Below, piece after piece: positions 52,101 to 64,000 of a stretch of 64,000 bases of DNA. The notes beneath the pieces are model-generated. The model ran no database searches. It saw only the letters and a list, made by a program, of their open reading frames with translations, and had not been told where the DNA came from. The position numbers and the translations under genes are program-made. The stretch covers positions 5,661,385-5,725,384 of the forward strand of contig CM067084.1 of NCBI GenBank assembly GCA_034008185.1. The letters run 5' to 3'. The stretch is from Gorsachius magnificus. Taxonomy: Eukaryota; Chordata; Aves; Pelecaniformes; Ardeidae. Numbering within the stretch: position 1 is the stretch's first letter; every line of letters begins with the position of its first letter.

Positions 52101-55100
52101 GGACCTTTACGCTAACTTTGCAAAAGGAACATCTGCTCAACTACAGGCTTTCTACATTTCAGCCATGAAGTATTCAATTAACTTAGAAATTAATGGGATT
52201 ACCAGGAAATACCCAAACACTGGAAATGTCACAAAGTACAATAGCAACATCATCAGTACCATTCAGTCAAAATTCACTAAAGATGGTTGCTAATGATTTG
52301 CACCACTAACTGAGTGCAGAAATTGGTTCCCTACATGTGAGATAGGAAAAAAAAAAGAGCCCAAAGATGAAATTTGATTTTTTTTTTTCTTATGGTGACA
52401 ACAATAGTGTTGAATCTTTTTCAAGTTGGGCTTTAAATTCTGAAAGAAGAATCTCCATTTTCACATGCAGACCACTTCGATGGTGGGCAAAGGCATATGT
52501 TTTTCCTCAGCAAAATTGTGACAAGACAGAAACTCTTAAGCTTCTTTAATAACGAAAACACCAAATAGAAACCAAGTTCAGCCAGACCATAACTTCAAAA
52601 ACAGGGTCTACATCTCATTTCTGATTCTGGAAAAAACACAAAACGAACAGACGCTACTTCTACTCTGCTAATACTGAGTCTGCCTATGCAAAAACACCTT
52701 GGGAAGAACCTTCACAAATGCCAGAGGTAGACTTAGAGCTTTAGAAGTGTCACCTTACTAGTAAATAGTCATACTGCTACTTTATTAAACAGTCTCTAAA
52801 AGCTTTCAAAACACATCCAGATGTCCCTGCTTCACAAGCCTGGATGTTAACTGACACTTAATATCTATAACGTCAGCAAATATTGCATAGTTGCAAAAGG
52901 AACATCACTTGCTTTGTCATATGATTGTCAGATGAAGATGACCAGAAAGTTTATTTAGATGACTTCTTAATTTCTGCTACCGCCACTATGTAAGGATTTC
53001 ATTTCTCACCACAAAATTGAAGAGGTCAGCAGAAAAGCCTGATCATTAAGTATGTCCTTGTCTGAATGAAATTAACCTGTTTTGCCCTAAAACTTCCCGT
53101 CCTTTTTGTATTGTATATTTCTTTTCCAAAATACAACACGTGCTCTTCCACAAGACCAATGTAATTTCATCTCTCTTCAGAGGCCAAATAAGAAATGTAT
53201 TTTCCATGCACAACTAATCCTGAATTAATTTCTGACATAGACTTTAAAAGAAAATTCAATCTGTCCTGAGGGTGAATTTTCCTCAGATCTCTTCACTGGA
53301 GAAAACTGACCTCTAGATACAGGATCTGTTCCCCGAGGATCATCTGCAACCAGCCTTTAACTTGCTATATCAGACTTCCCAATTAATGTCCTGAATAAAA
53401 AGAAATAGACAGTTACTGAAAAATGTTGGTCCTAGTTTGTGGTTTTGTAACTAGTAATCTCTGTTTCAAAAGCCCTTTTGCCCAGTATCACATTGTGAAG
53501 TCTAAAAATAACCTAGCCACTATATTTACAGTGTTGGATAAGTTAAGTCACTAAATCCATGTTCAAAGCATGTAAATAAAAATGACTTACTTTTCAGAAG
53601 CGCTGAGGCACGAAAACAGTAAAATGCATAAATGCCCATCACATCTTAAAATCAGCCCACTGTTTTGTCTGAATATGGTGCTGCATATGTAATTTTAGAC
53701 ATCTAGATTTTAAGTGCTTTCTAAAAACAGTCTCAATAAAGTCGGTGACAATTTAAACAGGAATTGAGAGGCCTGCTGTTTTTTCCGTCGTATATGTGCT
53801 TACTTGAAAGTACTACTTTTCCAGACAAAGTGTTTTCAGATGTAGATATGACACAAGAGGCTGTAGGATTCAATATTACTTTTAAGACTCAACTGCAGGT
53901 CTCTCTGCAATGAATGCACGCGGTTTCCATTGACATTCAAAGAAGCTATGCATGTGCTAAAGGGGAAATCTTCTTTGGCAAGTGACACTACCACCCAGCA
54001 TTGCAATCCGCTGAGTACAGAGACAAATCCTGGTTTCATACTTTTGCAGTACCAAAGCCCCCATTAGCTGACACTCCCTTCCCTGAACCAATCGTGTATA
54101 TATACTTGTTTTGATTTAAATATGTTCCTGTGCAGGAAGGGCAGCGGAGGCTAATTTATTTTCACAGAAAAAGATGAGCGGCTCGGATGATTAATGGAAC
54201 ATAATTTTCATAACACTGGGATACTAAAAAGAGAAAGAAATGTGGGACAAGTTATGTAATGTGTACTTACTGAAATCAGCTGCACGTCTCTGAAAGGAGA
54301 CATGATCCTGCTCTCTCTGAAGTGAACAGGAGCTTTGCTACTGAGGGAGACCTCAGCTGCTTTAAACCACAAATCCATTTCCCTTAATTTATTCTCATTT
54401 ACAGTAAAATATTCTTGTGAGTATAGCACCAGGGATATGTTAAGGAAGAAGAATTAAAAACTAGTACACCCAACACTAGAATATCCACTGCACGACATAT
54501 TCCCACCTCATAAAGAAAAGTATCATCCCTATGACGCTTAGGCCTAAAACTCAGTGATACCAATGCGTACAAGAGCTGCCTTCCCCCAAACAACCCAGGA
54601 TAAAGCAAGGTTAACACAGTTGCCCTGTGTCAGGACTGAAGGTTCCTCCAGACTTTGAGGCATTAGTCTCAATCACTCACAAATAGCAAATGCACCCAGA
54701 CGAACAAGTGTCTTGGAAAGAAACCACTCTTACCTACAGTGACGCTTCTCTTGGAACTGTGCTAAAGTTTCCAGGATAGACTCACTTCAGTTCAAGGGAT
54801 TGTAACACGTGTTCACATCATTCTTCCTCAGGGCAGCAGGAGTATCTCATAATTTCTCAATTTTTCTTGTAAAATAGGGTTGGTTACCTGGTCATAGGCA
54901 CTCACGTACATATGTGCATCAAGAAACACGATTTTTAGCTCAGGTCTACTAGTCACTGGGGTCACCTTTCAAACTGGTATTACAGCCTACACAGCGACTT
55001 CAGAAAGGGATGCCAAATTATCCGAGTCCTTTCTACTGCAGGCTGCAACTCAGCAAGGAGAACAGCCTCTTCGTCCTTCATCCTTCCTCTGGCATGGCAG

Positions 55101-55384
55101 CGTGGAAAGAGAGGCTTTTGAATGCTGTGACTCCAGCGAGGGGCTGTGGGAGCACAGGCAGGCTGATACAGAGAAAGCTGTCTCTCTCAGTGACACAGCA
55201 GTACCAGATTGGAGACACTGTGCTTGGAGGTAACATAGCTCTCGTTTGTCCCTGAAGCCTGTAGCAAAGTTACAGTCTAAATCCCATTTAGGGGATGCAG
55301 ACAGTGTTACGGGCTTGGAGAAAAATCATATATCTCCAATGAAACTGGACTGCATAGATGTACTGGATGCCCCATTTCCTCACC

Positions 55385-55485
55385 ACACACAAGTTACCTC
55401 CCAGGTCAGAGGAGGCAGAACTTGAACCTACAGCTTAACCTTCTGCATCTCACAAGTTTAACCCCTACATCACTGGCAATATGCA
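55385..55485 (-). mobile_element. Possible MIR-like SINE remnant, antisense
   Basis: The + strand reads agaggaggcagaacttgaac, then cttaaccttctgcatc, then gtttaacccctacatcac. This resembles the reverse complement of the tRNA-derived head of MIR (ggcagagc.ggattcgaaccc ... ctcttaaccactacac). The core and tail are not recognisable, so this is less secure than the copy near 49 kb. Confidence 0.5.
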
Positions 55486-58400
55486 TCAACAGTGCAAAAA
55501 TGTTTGTTTTACTAGCCAAGAAGGAAAGTTAAGTTACATGGCACAGCCTGAAATTCTACAAGTAAATCTGTTAGGATTTTTTATGTCAGATACTTCCATT
55601 ACAGAAAACATTACAAGCAACTCCCGCGATTCAAAAAGCCCATAAACCCTACGTACTACGCTTACAACATGGTGCATCCCCTTGGTGAGATATCTAGCTG
55701 ACCCTTAACTAGTAAAATAACAGAAAACATTTAGAAAATATTCTGAGAAAGTACATTTGGAAAATATGCCAGCTATGAAATCAATTTATTTACTAAATTT
55801 ATGAAATGACTTTTACCCACTTTGTCCTGCTATGCTTGGAGATGTTTTAAGGGAAAATAAAGAATATCTGATGAAAAAATAACAGGAACTTCCAGTAGCT
55901 GCTACATTAGTTATCATAAGTTCTTCTGGTAGAAAGTTTGCCAACATAAACCGCATTTATATTTAAGCTGTGTACTTGTGATATGGCATACCAGGTGGTT
56001 GTGAAGCTGCAAGACTGTACTATGGTCTAGTTTCTATACTTCTAGTGCTGGGAAGAATTTGGTCAAGGATTAATCATAAACCAGATGGAAGAGACATTTT
56101 TTATTAGCAGAAAAAAACTTGTTACTTTCTTCAAGGGAAAACAGCAAAATGTTTTTCAGTTAATAGTTAAAATAAAGTGAATGCTGATACACTCTAGGGC
56201 ATTGTGAAAGTAGTAACTAGAAGTTACGTTAGATTATGTTGTTCATGTAGACAAAAGAATCTGCCTGGTACATGAATAAAGCAAAAGAAAAAAATTCTAC
56301 TTCAGAAGATGAAGACCTCTGGATACAGTTTATAATTAAAGAAGAGGGTATGTTCTCCTTTCTGGAAGAATTCAATTGACTTAAAAAAAATATATGAATA
56401 AAAAATATACCCGCTTAAGTTTACACCCCAGTAAGTTTATCAGTTGGGGGAAAGAACTAGAGCAAGCAATAAATGAAACCTGAAATTCTGAAGGAATATT
56501 GACTTTGGTTGTCAAGCCAGAAGTCCACCAAAGTCCTATGCAGAGGTCTCAGACAAGATGATAAGCTGCACGGAGTACCAAACAATGGAGGAACAAACTG
56601 AAACGACACTGAACACCTGGTTTTAGCAAAATAGTAAATAAAAATGGAGACATCTACATGTAAGACTACTGACAACACCTTTCTTATAATAAACAACTTC
56701 TCCTGCAACAGTTTTACACTATTCGTTTTCTTTATTGATAGGCTGTAAGAGAGGACTTCGCAATACAGCTTGCTTCTTCTATTTGTATCATCTCTATGTA
56801 TCTATTTATTTTAAATATTACAGAAAATGTGCTTGCTTTATATATTTGTTTCAGGAAAAAGCGTTTAAAATAGTTGAAACACGTCAGAAATAAAACAGTC
56901 ACTGTGTTAACTTTCTGTAGAGTGCTTCTTGCCAGCTGGTAATGGTTACCATGAAGTATTAGTATCAACCACAGGAATATTTTCACAGCAGGGCTACCTA
57001 TGGCCGCCAGCCAAGCTGCCTGTTTTTGAAGCAAGTCAAAATGTTGATAACTGTTCTCTTTCTCAAGGGTGGAAAAAAAAGGAAGTATTAAAGTAAGCTT
57101 TTCCACCTTATTTGTACTGGTGTTTTTTATACAAGAGAGTTTTCCTGCCAACTTTTTCCTAAGAAAACATTTGGCCACCTGATTCCTTTTTTTTGTTTTG
57201 AATGACTGTATTTCCTGCCAGCACAGTTCCTGTGAGTGCATGCCACAGTCTTCCTACTTAGCCACAACTCCATCTCAATTTCTCTGCCTTCACACTCAGG
57301 TGATATTCTCAGGGTGGCAGTTTTTGTTTAGTTCAAAATTATTTCAGCATGAAAACCTATATAAGCCATCCTTAATATAACACAGGCTTGATATGGCTCA
57401 CGCTTGGATGTAAGAAAAATAGTTTAAATATTCTTCTTTCTGTTCAAATCTGTTTCTAGCTCTGGAAGCTTTTCTTTTGGCCTGCAAACCACCTTTCCAC
57501 TGAAGCGTTCTCAAACTTGTGCTTCAACTAGTCCAGTGTTGCTTTGGAACTGCAACCCCCTAGCAATCAGTAGACCAAACACACATAAAATTGAACAGGT
57601 GTTTACTGGTAGGATCAGAAGTTTATTTTTCTTTAAGCTACAAATTATTTTCCTTACTGATTATTTTCAGCTTTGTTTACCAGTGTTTACCATTTTAAGA
57701 CTGATTTTTAAGTGGGGGTATTTTGCTCTCTTCTTTGTTTATTTTTAAGAGTTCACACTGTCCTGACTTAAAAACAAACATATGAACTGTAAACCACATA
57801 TAAAGACATTTGCCCTGCTCATAAAAAAAACCTCTTGTTGTCTTCTCTGTGTTAGTTTCAAACCACCAGATTTACAGAAGTTAGAGCAACATTTTAAGCC
57901 TGGTGACTAAGTTCAGAGTTGGTTGTTAAGAGAAGCTCTGAAAACCCTTTTCAGGTAATTTTTTTCAGACACACTGTTAGAGGAGTCGCAGAACAGCTTA
58001 ATAGGTGGAGCCACTTCAAAGTTAAAACTGTGAAACTGGAGACAACATTCGGCCTGAACACCTCTGTGGCTGAGTCTGTGCTAGTGTTGCTGATCACGAT
58101 GGCACACACGCTGTGTGTGGCAACTGTGCCAGGCTTCGGTCCTATTGCTACTCGCACAAACAGGAGCTGTACTCAGCTAGCTTTTCTGGAGACTCCTCTG
58201 ATTCTCAGTAGTTTAAGGGAGAAAGAAGCCACATGCAAAGTTTTTGTCATCTGATGGCATTTCAGTGCCTGTCTCCAAACTCCTACTGAAATGATACTTG
58301 CATAATGAGTACCACCAGCATCACTGGGTGTGATCGCCAAGCTTGTAGCTGCCTTAACAGATAGAAAAGAAATAATGGATATGAAGAAGGCAAGTATTTT

Positions 58401-61400
58401 TTTCTCCGAGTTAGGACTGACAAAGAGCAGCAAAGCAGAGCCAGGAGAGCAAAGCTGTTAAGATTTTAGGATTTAATCGTAAGTTTCAAAATATTTTTTT
58501 TTTTTAATTTCCAGCTCCTGCATTCACAAGATGCCTGAATTGCATGTCAAACCAAAATGAGTATGTACCTTCACCACAACGCAGTTAAAAGCACACATTA
58601 TTTAAGATCCACAGCCTGGACAATGGTTTATAATTCTGAATGGTTGGATTTGTCAAGACAAACCTAGGAAAAGAAGTATGAAATTAATCAGGTGATCTAA
58701 CAGTATCAATGGAGCTCATGAAAATCAGATATACATTGAGGTTTGAGTTGGATCTGCATCTTCAAATACTTCAGAAACATACTGCATACTTTACCATTCT
58801 GAAACATATTTTGGACTTGAATTTCCCCCTTCACCTTCATGAACAAAAGCCCCAAGATACTCTGCCAATTTTCTGTTTGGCAAATTTGACTTCAGCAAAC
58901 AGAATATCAACGTATTGGTAGAATGGTAAGTTTGGAGTCTTTTCGTTGAACTAATTTTGGTTTTGGAATGCTTCCTTTTAAAAGCACACTACCGGAATTA
59001 AAAGCTAATGAAATAAAGTTGTCAGGTATCCAAATCCTTTAGTGAAGGATTCACTGGATATGGAGAAAGGAGTTAGAATTAAATGCTGTATCAAAAGGAC
59101 TTATTTCCAAATAAACATTCACCTGCCAAAGTGATATACATGCCATGTAACATTTAAAACGCAAGGCTTCTCTTTTTAAGAGCTCCTTACGCAGGCATAA
59201 TACATGCTTGTGACACTATGTCAAAATGTAATGTCGTTTTAAATAGTGAGCAGACTTGTACCCTTTTGATGAAAGAAAAAATCCAAGCAGTATGTCACCC
59301 TCACAGTGCAGTGGAACACCCACAGAAATGAATGAGTTTTCAACTAGTGATCATCAGAAAATGCACAGGCTAAATTAAAGCTTCCTGGCCAGCTGCTGGC
59401 TCTGATTAAGTCTTTGACAGTACAGGCCTGTGCTTGTGGCCTTAGCTCTTGGGATTAAATTGGGCTCTCAGCTTTGTGTTTTCTTAAAGTTACAGTCTTT
59501 CAACTCTCAAAGACTGGAAATAAAGCATGAAAGTGTAAGCCAACTATAAGTGACAAATCTTTGAGAAGCCACCCCTAACCTGTTGTTTTTGTAGCCCGAA
59601 CTACAACCATCCTCACGGTACTACAGCGTCCCCAGGGCTGCTGAGGCAATTGTACCATTCTCAGGGAAGAGTAGGGGTGATGCTCCAGGAAAAAAATGAA
59701 GCTCTGCTCCATCACCACCTCTGCACAGAAGATGTATTTATGCTCTGCCTGTCCTAAATGCAGAAGAGTCCCACAGCATGGAAAAAATGGTTTTGAAGAA
59801 ATGCTCCTTGCTGCTTGACCTATTATTATGGATTATTTAACTCCAGCCAAATACAGACCACAGTCTCCAATGAGTTACAACTATCAAACCATGCCTTTCA
59901 ATGAGGGGAAGTATTATTTAACACGTGGCAAACTAGGATGATTAAGCCAGCCTGTGAGCCTGTGAACAAGGGTAACCTTTACCTGCAGTCTTCCTTTAGG
60001 TCATTTTATGTTACAGACAAGGCAGTTAAAACAGGACGGGGTTGGGGTTTTTTTTTGTAGTTTCTTTTTTTCTCGCAAGCTTTCTAAATAAATTGTTACT
60101 AGATGTGATGTGGCAAATGCAAATCCTACAAAATAAACCATTCAATTTTCTTTAAAAAAACTTGAGGATAATGAGAATACTAAATCACAGAATGTATTCT
60201 TATGGATCCCAGAAAAAACAACGATAGTCTTTGGAACCTGAACAGAAAAAAAACACAAACACTATTTTTAAAAGTCTATCAAATACATTACACATTATTG
60301 AATACATTATATCAATACCACAAATGTATTGATTTCTTGCCAGTCTGTCCAATGTAGCTACCGATCCAGCACATAACTGAAAGGAAAATACTTCATTTTT
60401 CAGCTGCAAAAATAATGATTTTTTTTCCCCAAGAAAAACTTACAACTGGACATATTCATGAAAATGGCTTTTTCCACACTTTTCATAGACAGGGAAGTAA
60501 ATTCCAGATAAGTCTACAACTTCTTTTTTCATTCAAACGAATTCGAATAGAAGTGAAAATAGGGAACCCTGTACTGCCTCTGTCAGAATGCAAGAAGTAT
60601 TTAATGAACATTTTTAACAATAATAGGACTTAAGTTTCATTTGCAATGCATGTGGAAGGTTTAGGTTAGCTCAACTTCAGAATTTAAGTAAAAGCAGAAT
60701 TATAGGTCTATCTTCTTCAGGACTTGTATTTTACAAAGACATAAAAAACCTCCCTACTACTGGCAAGAAAAACATTCAGTTAGATCATGCTAAATTTGTG
60801 AGAAACAGATTTTCCAGAAGGTGAGAGAACTGACAAATAAAACTATCCAATGCATTAGAGGCAAAAATACAAGTTGGAAAGACCTGTGACAGAAAATGTG
60901 TCAGGTCTCTTCAAGATTTTGGTTTAGCAAAGGTATTAAAATACAGGCTTTCTTTAGCAACTCATTGCTTGACAAATGGAACAAGCTTTTTCCTAATGCC
61001 AGCCTTTACTTTCATTCATTTCTTTGTTACATACACATCATCTGACTTTAGCACAAACCAAACGTCCTATACATACATGAAAATCTATTGTGAGGTAAAT
61101 CTGGCTATGCTTTCTGCTTGTCTGTGTTTAAAAAATTTAACAGCTTGATTATTATGAATACTGAAATTACGCACTGCAAAATAAGACAGTGGAACTTTTC
61201 TTCATAAGGGAAGCTCCTGCATCCCTTATTTTTGCAATGCTTTATTGCCCTCCACATCTACAAGGACCAGTTTCATTTAAAAAAACAACTGTTGGCAGTT
61301 TACCTCTACCTAATTTATTCTCTGGCTCTGGTCAGGTATCCAGTACAGGTATCCAGTAACAGTTATACCTGTAAATAGCTGTCCGAAGCCAAGATGGATA

Positions 61401-63074
61401 CAGAATTCAGAAACATCAGTAAAGTAATTAATTGAGCAGTGACTTTGTTATTGTATAGTAACTACAACCCCCTTTTTTACAAACAGACATATCTAATCCC
61501 TCAACCTCTCAATTTCGCTCATATTGTGAATAAGACACTACATGTATATTAACTTCAAACCCTGACTAGTTCATTGATTTAAATTCATGGCATAAAATTA
61601 AGCACATAAGGCAGTCACAGTCGCAGGATGAATTTAAGCACCTGCTAAGAACTGAGGCATTATTCAGCACCTAAATTGCCTCTAGTTTAAGTCTTGTTTG
61701 AGAGAAAGCTACAGTAACTCATTCTCTTCCATGCTGAAGAGAATAGAAAATAGAAAAAGCAAAAAAAGATGGAAAAGAAGAAAAAATGAGGGAGAACTGA
61801 GTTACAGAAGTGGATGACTATGTAGTTCAGGCTTTTTCCATTTGCTAGCCTGGACCTCCTTTCTGGTCCATTATGCAAGTCAGAGGAAACAGTGTGGTGG
61901 GAAAGATCCCACAAGTTGCTGGAAAAGACAATACCAAAAGGAAATGTCTTTCTTGGTTAAACAAAAATGACCTAAAGGAAGAAGACAGGTAAATGTTGTC
62001 CTTGCTCGCAAGCTGACTTAACCATCCTAGTTTGCCACTTGCTAAATAATAACTTCTCATTGAAACCCAAGGTTTGATTTTGTTATGATGTCACATCGTA
62101 CTGTAATTCTTTCACCTTCCTTAACCTTTACTCATTATTATGGACATTCTACTAGTCACATATATATGAAAGATGTTTTAGCAACTTGGTATGTTTTATG
62201 GGGCCTTGAACTGCTTTGACCATTATAAAAGAAAGTAACATTCAACAGGACCCATTCTAATTTTGCAGCTATAACAGTTAAACATTCTTTATTCCAACTG
62301 CAATGACATATGCTTATTTCTATTGCAGTTAATGGCAAAATCTTGACACGCTAGTAAGTAGTAAATTGAATTTTAGGATAGTCATTCTACAAAGTTTTTT
62401 GAAGTTCAACTGCAAAATGATAAAATTTACAGGTAAAAATACCTGTCAGTAAAGTTTCAGGTTGTGTCACCTATCACCGCTTTTTCTTCAGATTAAAATA
62501 TACTTTTGGAGTTCAACAATGCAATAAATAACAACACATAAGATAGAAAATTGTTTCAAAATAAACAGAAGTACTAAAAACATTCTTAAATCTCTGACCA
62601 GAAGCACTTTGCTGAACTGCAGATATTGCCATAAACATTTGGACCTGTAAACAAGTATCACAAATAAGTAGGTTGAATTCTCAAAACTTCCAAACATCTC
62701 AGTGTTTGTCTTCATATTTTTTCCTCGAGGCCACCAAATGCGACATCTGATATTCTTAAGGCATTGACATTATTCAGAAATTATAGTATTGCAAACAAAA
62801 TCAGAAGCAGCTCCTGAATGCATAAGTGAAAGCTTGTGAAAATCTTAAACACAAACAAAACATATGTGTGTAACTGAAACCTGCTGAGTGCTGTCCCTTT
62901 GTGAAGGCCAAACGGAACTCCTGGATTTGTTAAAGTGCTGGAAATAAAACTGCAAAAGTAGAAACTAATTCTGGTATCAATTCAACAAAAAGCAAAACAC
63001 TAATCAAATAGGTTAACTGGTGGAATTGTTAAATAACGATTACTCCTATCTAGGGGGCATCATGTGAATTATAC

Positions 63075-63760
63075 AAAAATTAAGGCTGAAAGTGAAATCT
63101 GAAGTCATCAAGTTCACATCCATGTCCTGAGGCAAGGCCAGTATGTCTAAACTGCCTGCTTTTAAAAATTGCCAAAGACATTCTTTCCACAACATCGCTA
63201 AGTGTTCTGGTCCAATGCCAGCTATCCTCCAAGAAAGAAAGTTGTTCTTAATATGTTGTCTATGCTCCTGATAAGCTGATTACTTCTTATTCCAAACTTT
63301 GTGAACAAGATTGTAGTCTAGATTACAGACTCATTTTACATGTGAAGAGATTGCTATCATGACTCACCTTGTCTTTGCTAAGCCAAACAAACTAAATTCT
63401 TTCGCGCTTCCCTTGCAGGTAATATTCCTTAGCATGTGTTGTCTGGATTTTATTCAGTTCTTGATATCTTTGTATCTTTCTTGAGGATGATCAAAATATT
63501 CCAGCTCCTCAGTGTCAGTAAAATGAGATTATCATCCTTTTGATATTCTGTTCACAAAGCTCATCATATTTGCCTTTTTTTGTACTGCACTAGTGACTAA
63601 TATTTATGCTGTAATTCAATATAATTATTCTGACATATTGGTTTTGGCAGTTATTCTGTAGGTTTCCTACCCCACAATTGATTTTTCCTTCTTATGTGCA
63701 ACTACTTTGCATTTTAGTTCTTAATTTTACTGATTTTTATTTACTTCAACATTTTTTCAG
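63075..63760 (-). mobile_element. Old, degraded CR1-like LINE fragment, antisense
   Basis: Several blocks appear in the order and orientation of an inverted old CR1: taaggctgaaagtgaaatct, then gaagtcatcaagttcac near the left end; a ttgttctta block; tttgatattctgttcacaaa followed by tcatatttgcc; and attgatttttccttcttatg followed by gcaactactttgcattt near the right end. Identity to the family looks low and there are many small indels. It has no coding capacity left. The right end fades out before 63.8 kb. Confidence 0.7.
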
Positions 63761-64000
63761 TAGAATTTTGAATGGTAATCTTACCATTCTCAAGAGCTTG
63801 CAGTCATCCAGAAGTTAGAGCAGGCTGAATTGCACGTGCTGTTCCAATAGTGTAAAAGCACAATTTATCTTACTAGTGTACTTTTTTATTCTATCAAATA
63901 ATTCATTAATGGGAATTGGAATACCCTAAACACAGGACTATCCTGTTTGGGATGCCTCTTGATATTTCCTCCTGGATCAGAAATTCAAGTTTAAAAACAA
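63761..64000 (+). other. Unannotated right edge of the window
   Basis: About 240 bases of AT-rich DNA. I see no exon, RNA gene or recognisable repeat, though the old CR1 fragment may extend a little into it. Confidence 0.6.

Larger units (their letters stand above)
42146..63074 (+). other. Intergenic region downstream of SYNPO2
   Basis: About 21 kb of AT-rich DNA with no exon that I can support. In human the next gene on the same strand is MYOZ2. I searched for its conserved peptides (for example GARLFKMRQRRSDKYTFEN and the surrounding exon text) and saw none, so it should lie beyond the right edge. Listed elements here are two MIR-like SINE fragments, a 27-bp tandem duplication with octamer motifs, and a short perfect hairpin at 49600-49619. 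The longest open frame (56732-57241, minus) has no family resemblance. Confidence 0.7.

Noticed and set aside
55010..55255. GC-richer patch with an 81-codon open frame, considered as a first exon of the next gene
   Set aside because: The peptide has no resemblance to MYOZ2 or other proteins, and no promoter or donor context supports it.
1..64000. CRISPR arrays, bacterial operons, prophage, tRNA and rRNA genes
   Set aside because: None are present: the window has interrupted vertebrate exons and no regularly spaced repeats, Shine-Dalgarno-led gene runs or structural RNA signatures.

Overview
This is vertebrate nuclear DNA, and almost certainly from a bird. The sequence is AT-rich and intron-dominated, with very few repeats. 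Its one young-looking retroposon is an antisense CR1 3' end (14334-14514) of the kind typical of avian genomes; a few much older CR1 and MIR-like fossils are also present. There is no sign of bacterial, viral or plasmid sequence.

The window holds most of one gene on the + strand: SYNPO2 (synaptopodin-2, also called myopodin; the bird protein was first purified as fesselin). Four coding exons are placed with matching splice phases. Exon 2 (18948-19099) carries the second half of the PDZ domain. Exon 3 (23372-24165) is acidic and disordered. The large exon 4 (27471-29673) carries the basic nuclear-targeting and actin-binding part, and exon 5 (40724-41290) is an alternative C-terminal exon. Exon 1, with the PDZ start and the initiator Met, is not in the window, so positions 1-18947 are the 3' part of intron 1. 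Two protein endings can be read. Reading through exon 4 ends at the stop at 29671. Using an internal phase-0 donor at 29643/29644 joins to exon 5, ends at 41290 and adds 188 residues. Counting about 35 residues for the missing exon, the predicted lengths (about 1,084 and 1,263) agree with the two main human isoforms as I remember them (1,093 and 1,261).

The main anomaly is a frame break inside exon 4, between 28774 and 28822. The best explanation is one missing base near 28820. Both sides stay clearly SYNPO2-like, so a base-calling or assembly error is more likely than a real loss of function.

After a clear AATAAA signal at 42119, positions 42.1-64 kb look intergenic. In human, MYOZ2 is the next gene, but I found no MYOZ2 exon here. 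This stretch holds MIR-like SINE fragments, an old CR1 fragment at the right edge, a 27-bp tandem duplication that helps place three POU octamer motifs within 108 bp, and otherwise anonymous AT-rich DNA. I saw no convincing sign of a previously undescribed system. The findings are gene-model problems, candidate regulatory clusters, and a protein-motif link between SYNPO2 and its usual neighbour family, the myozenins.
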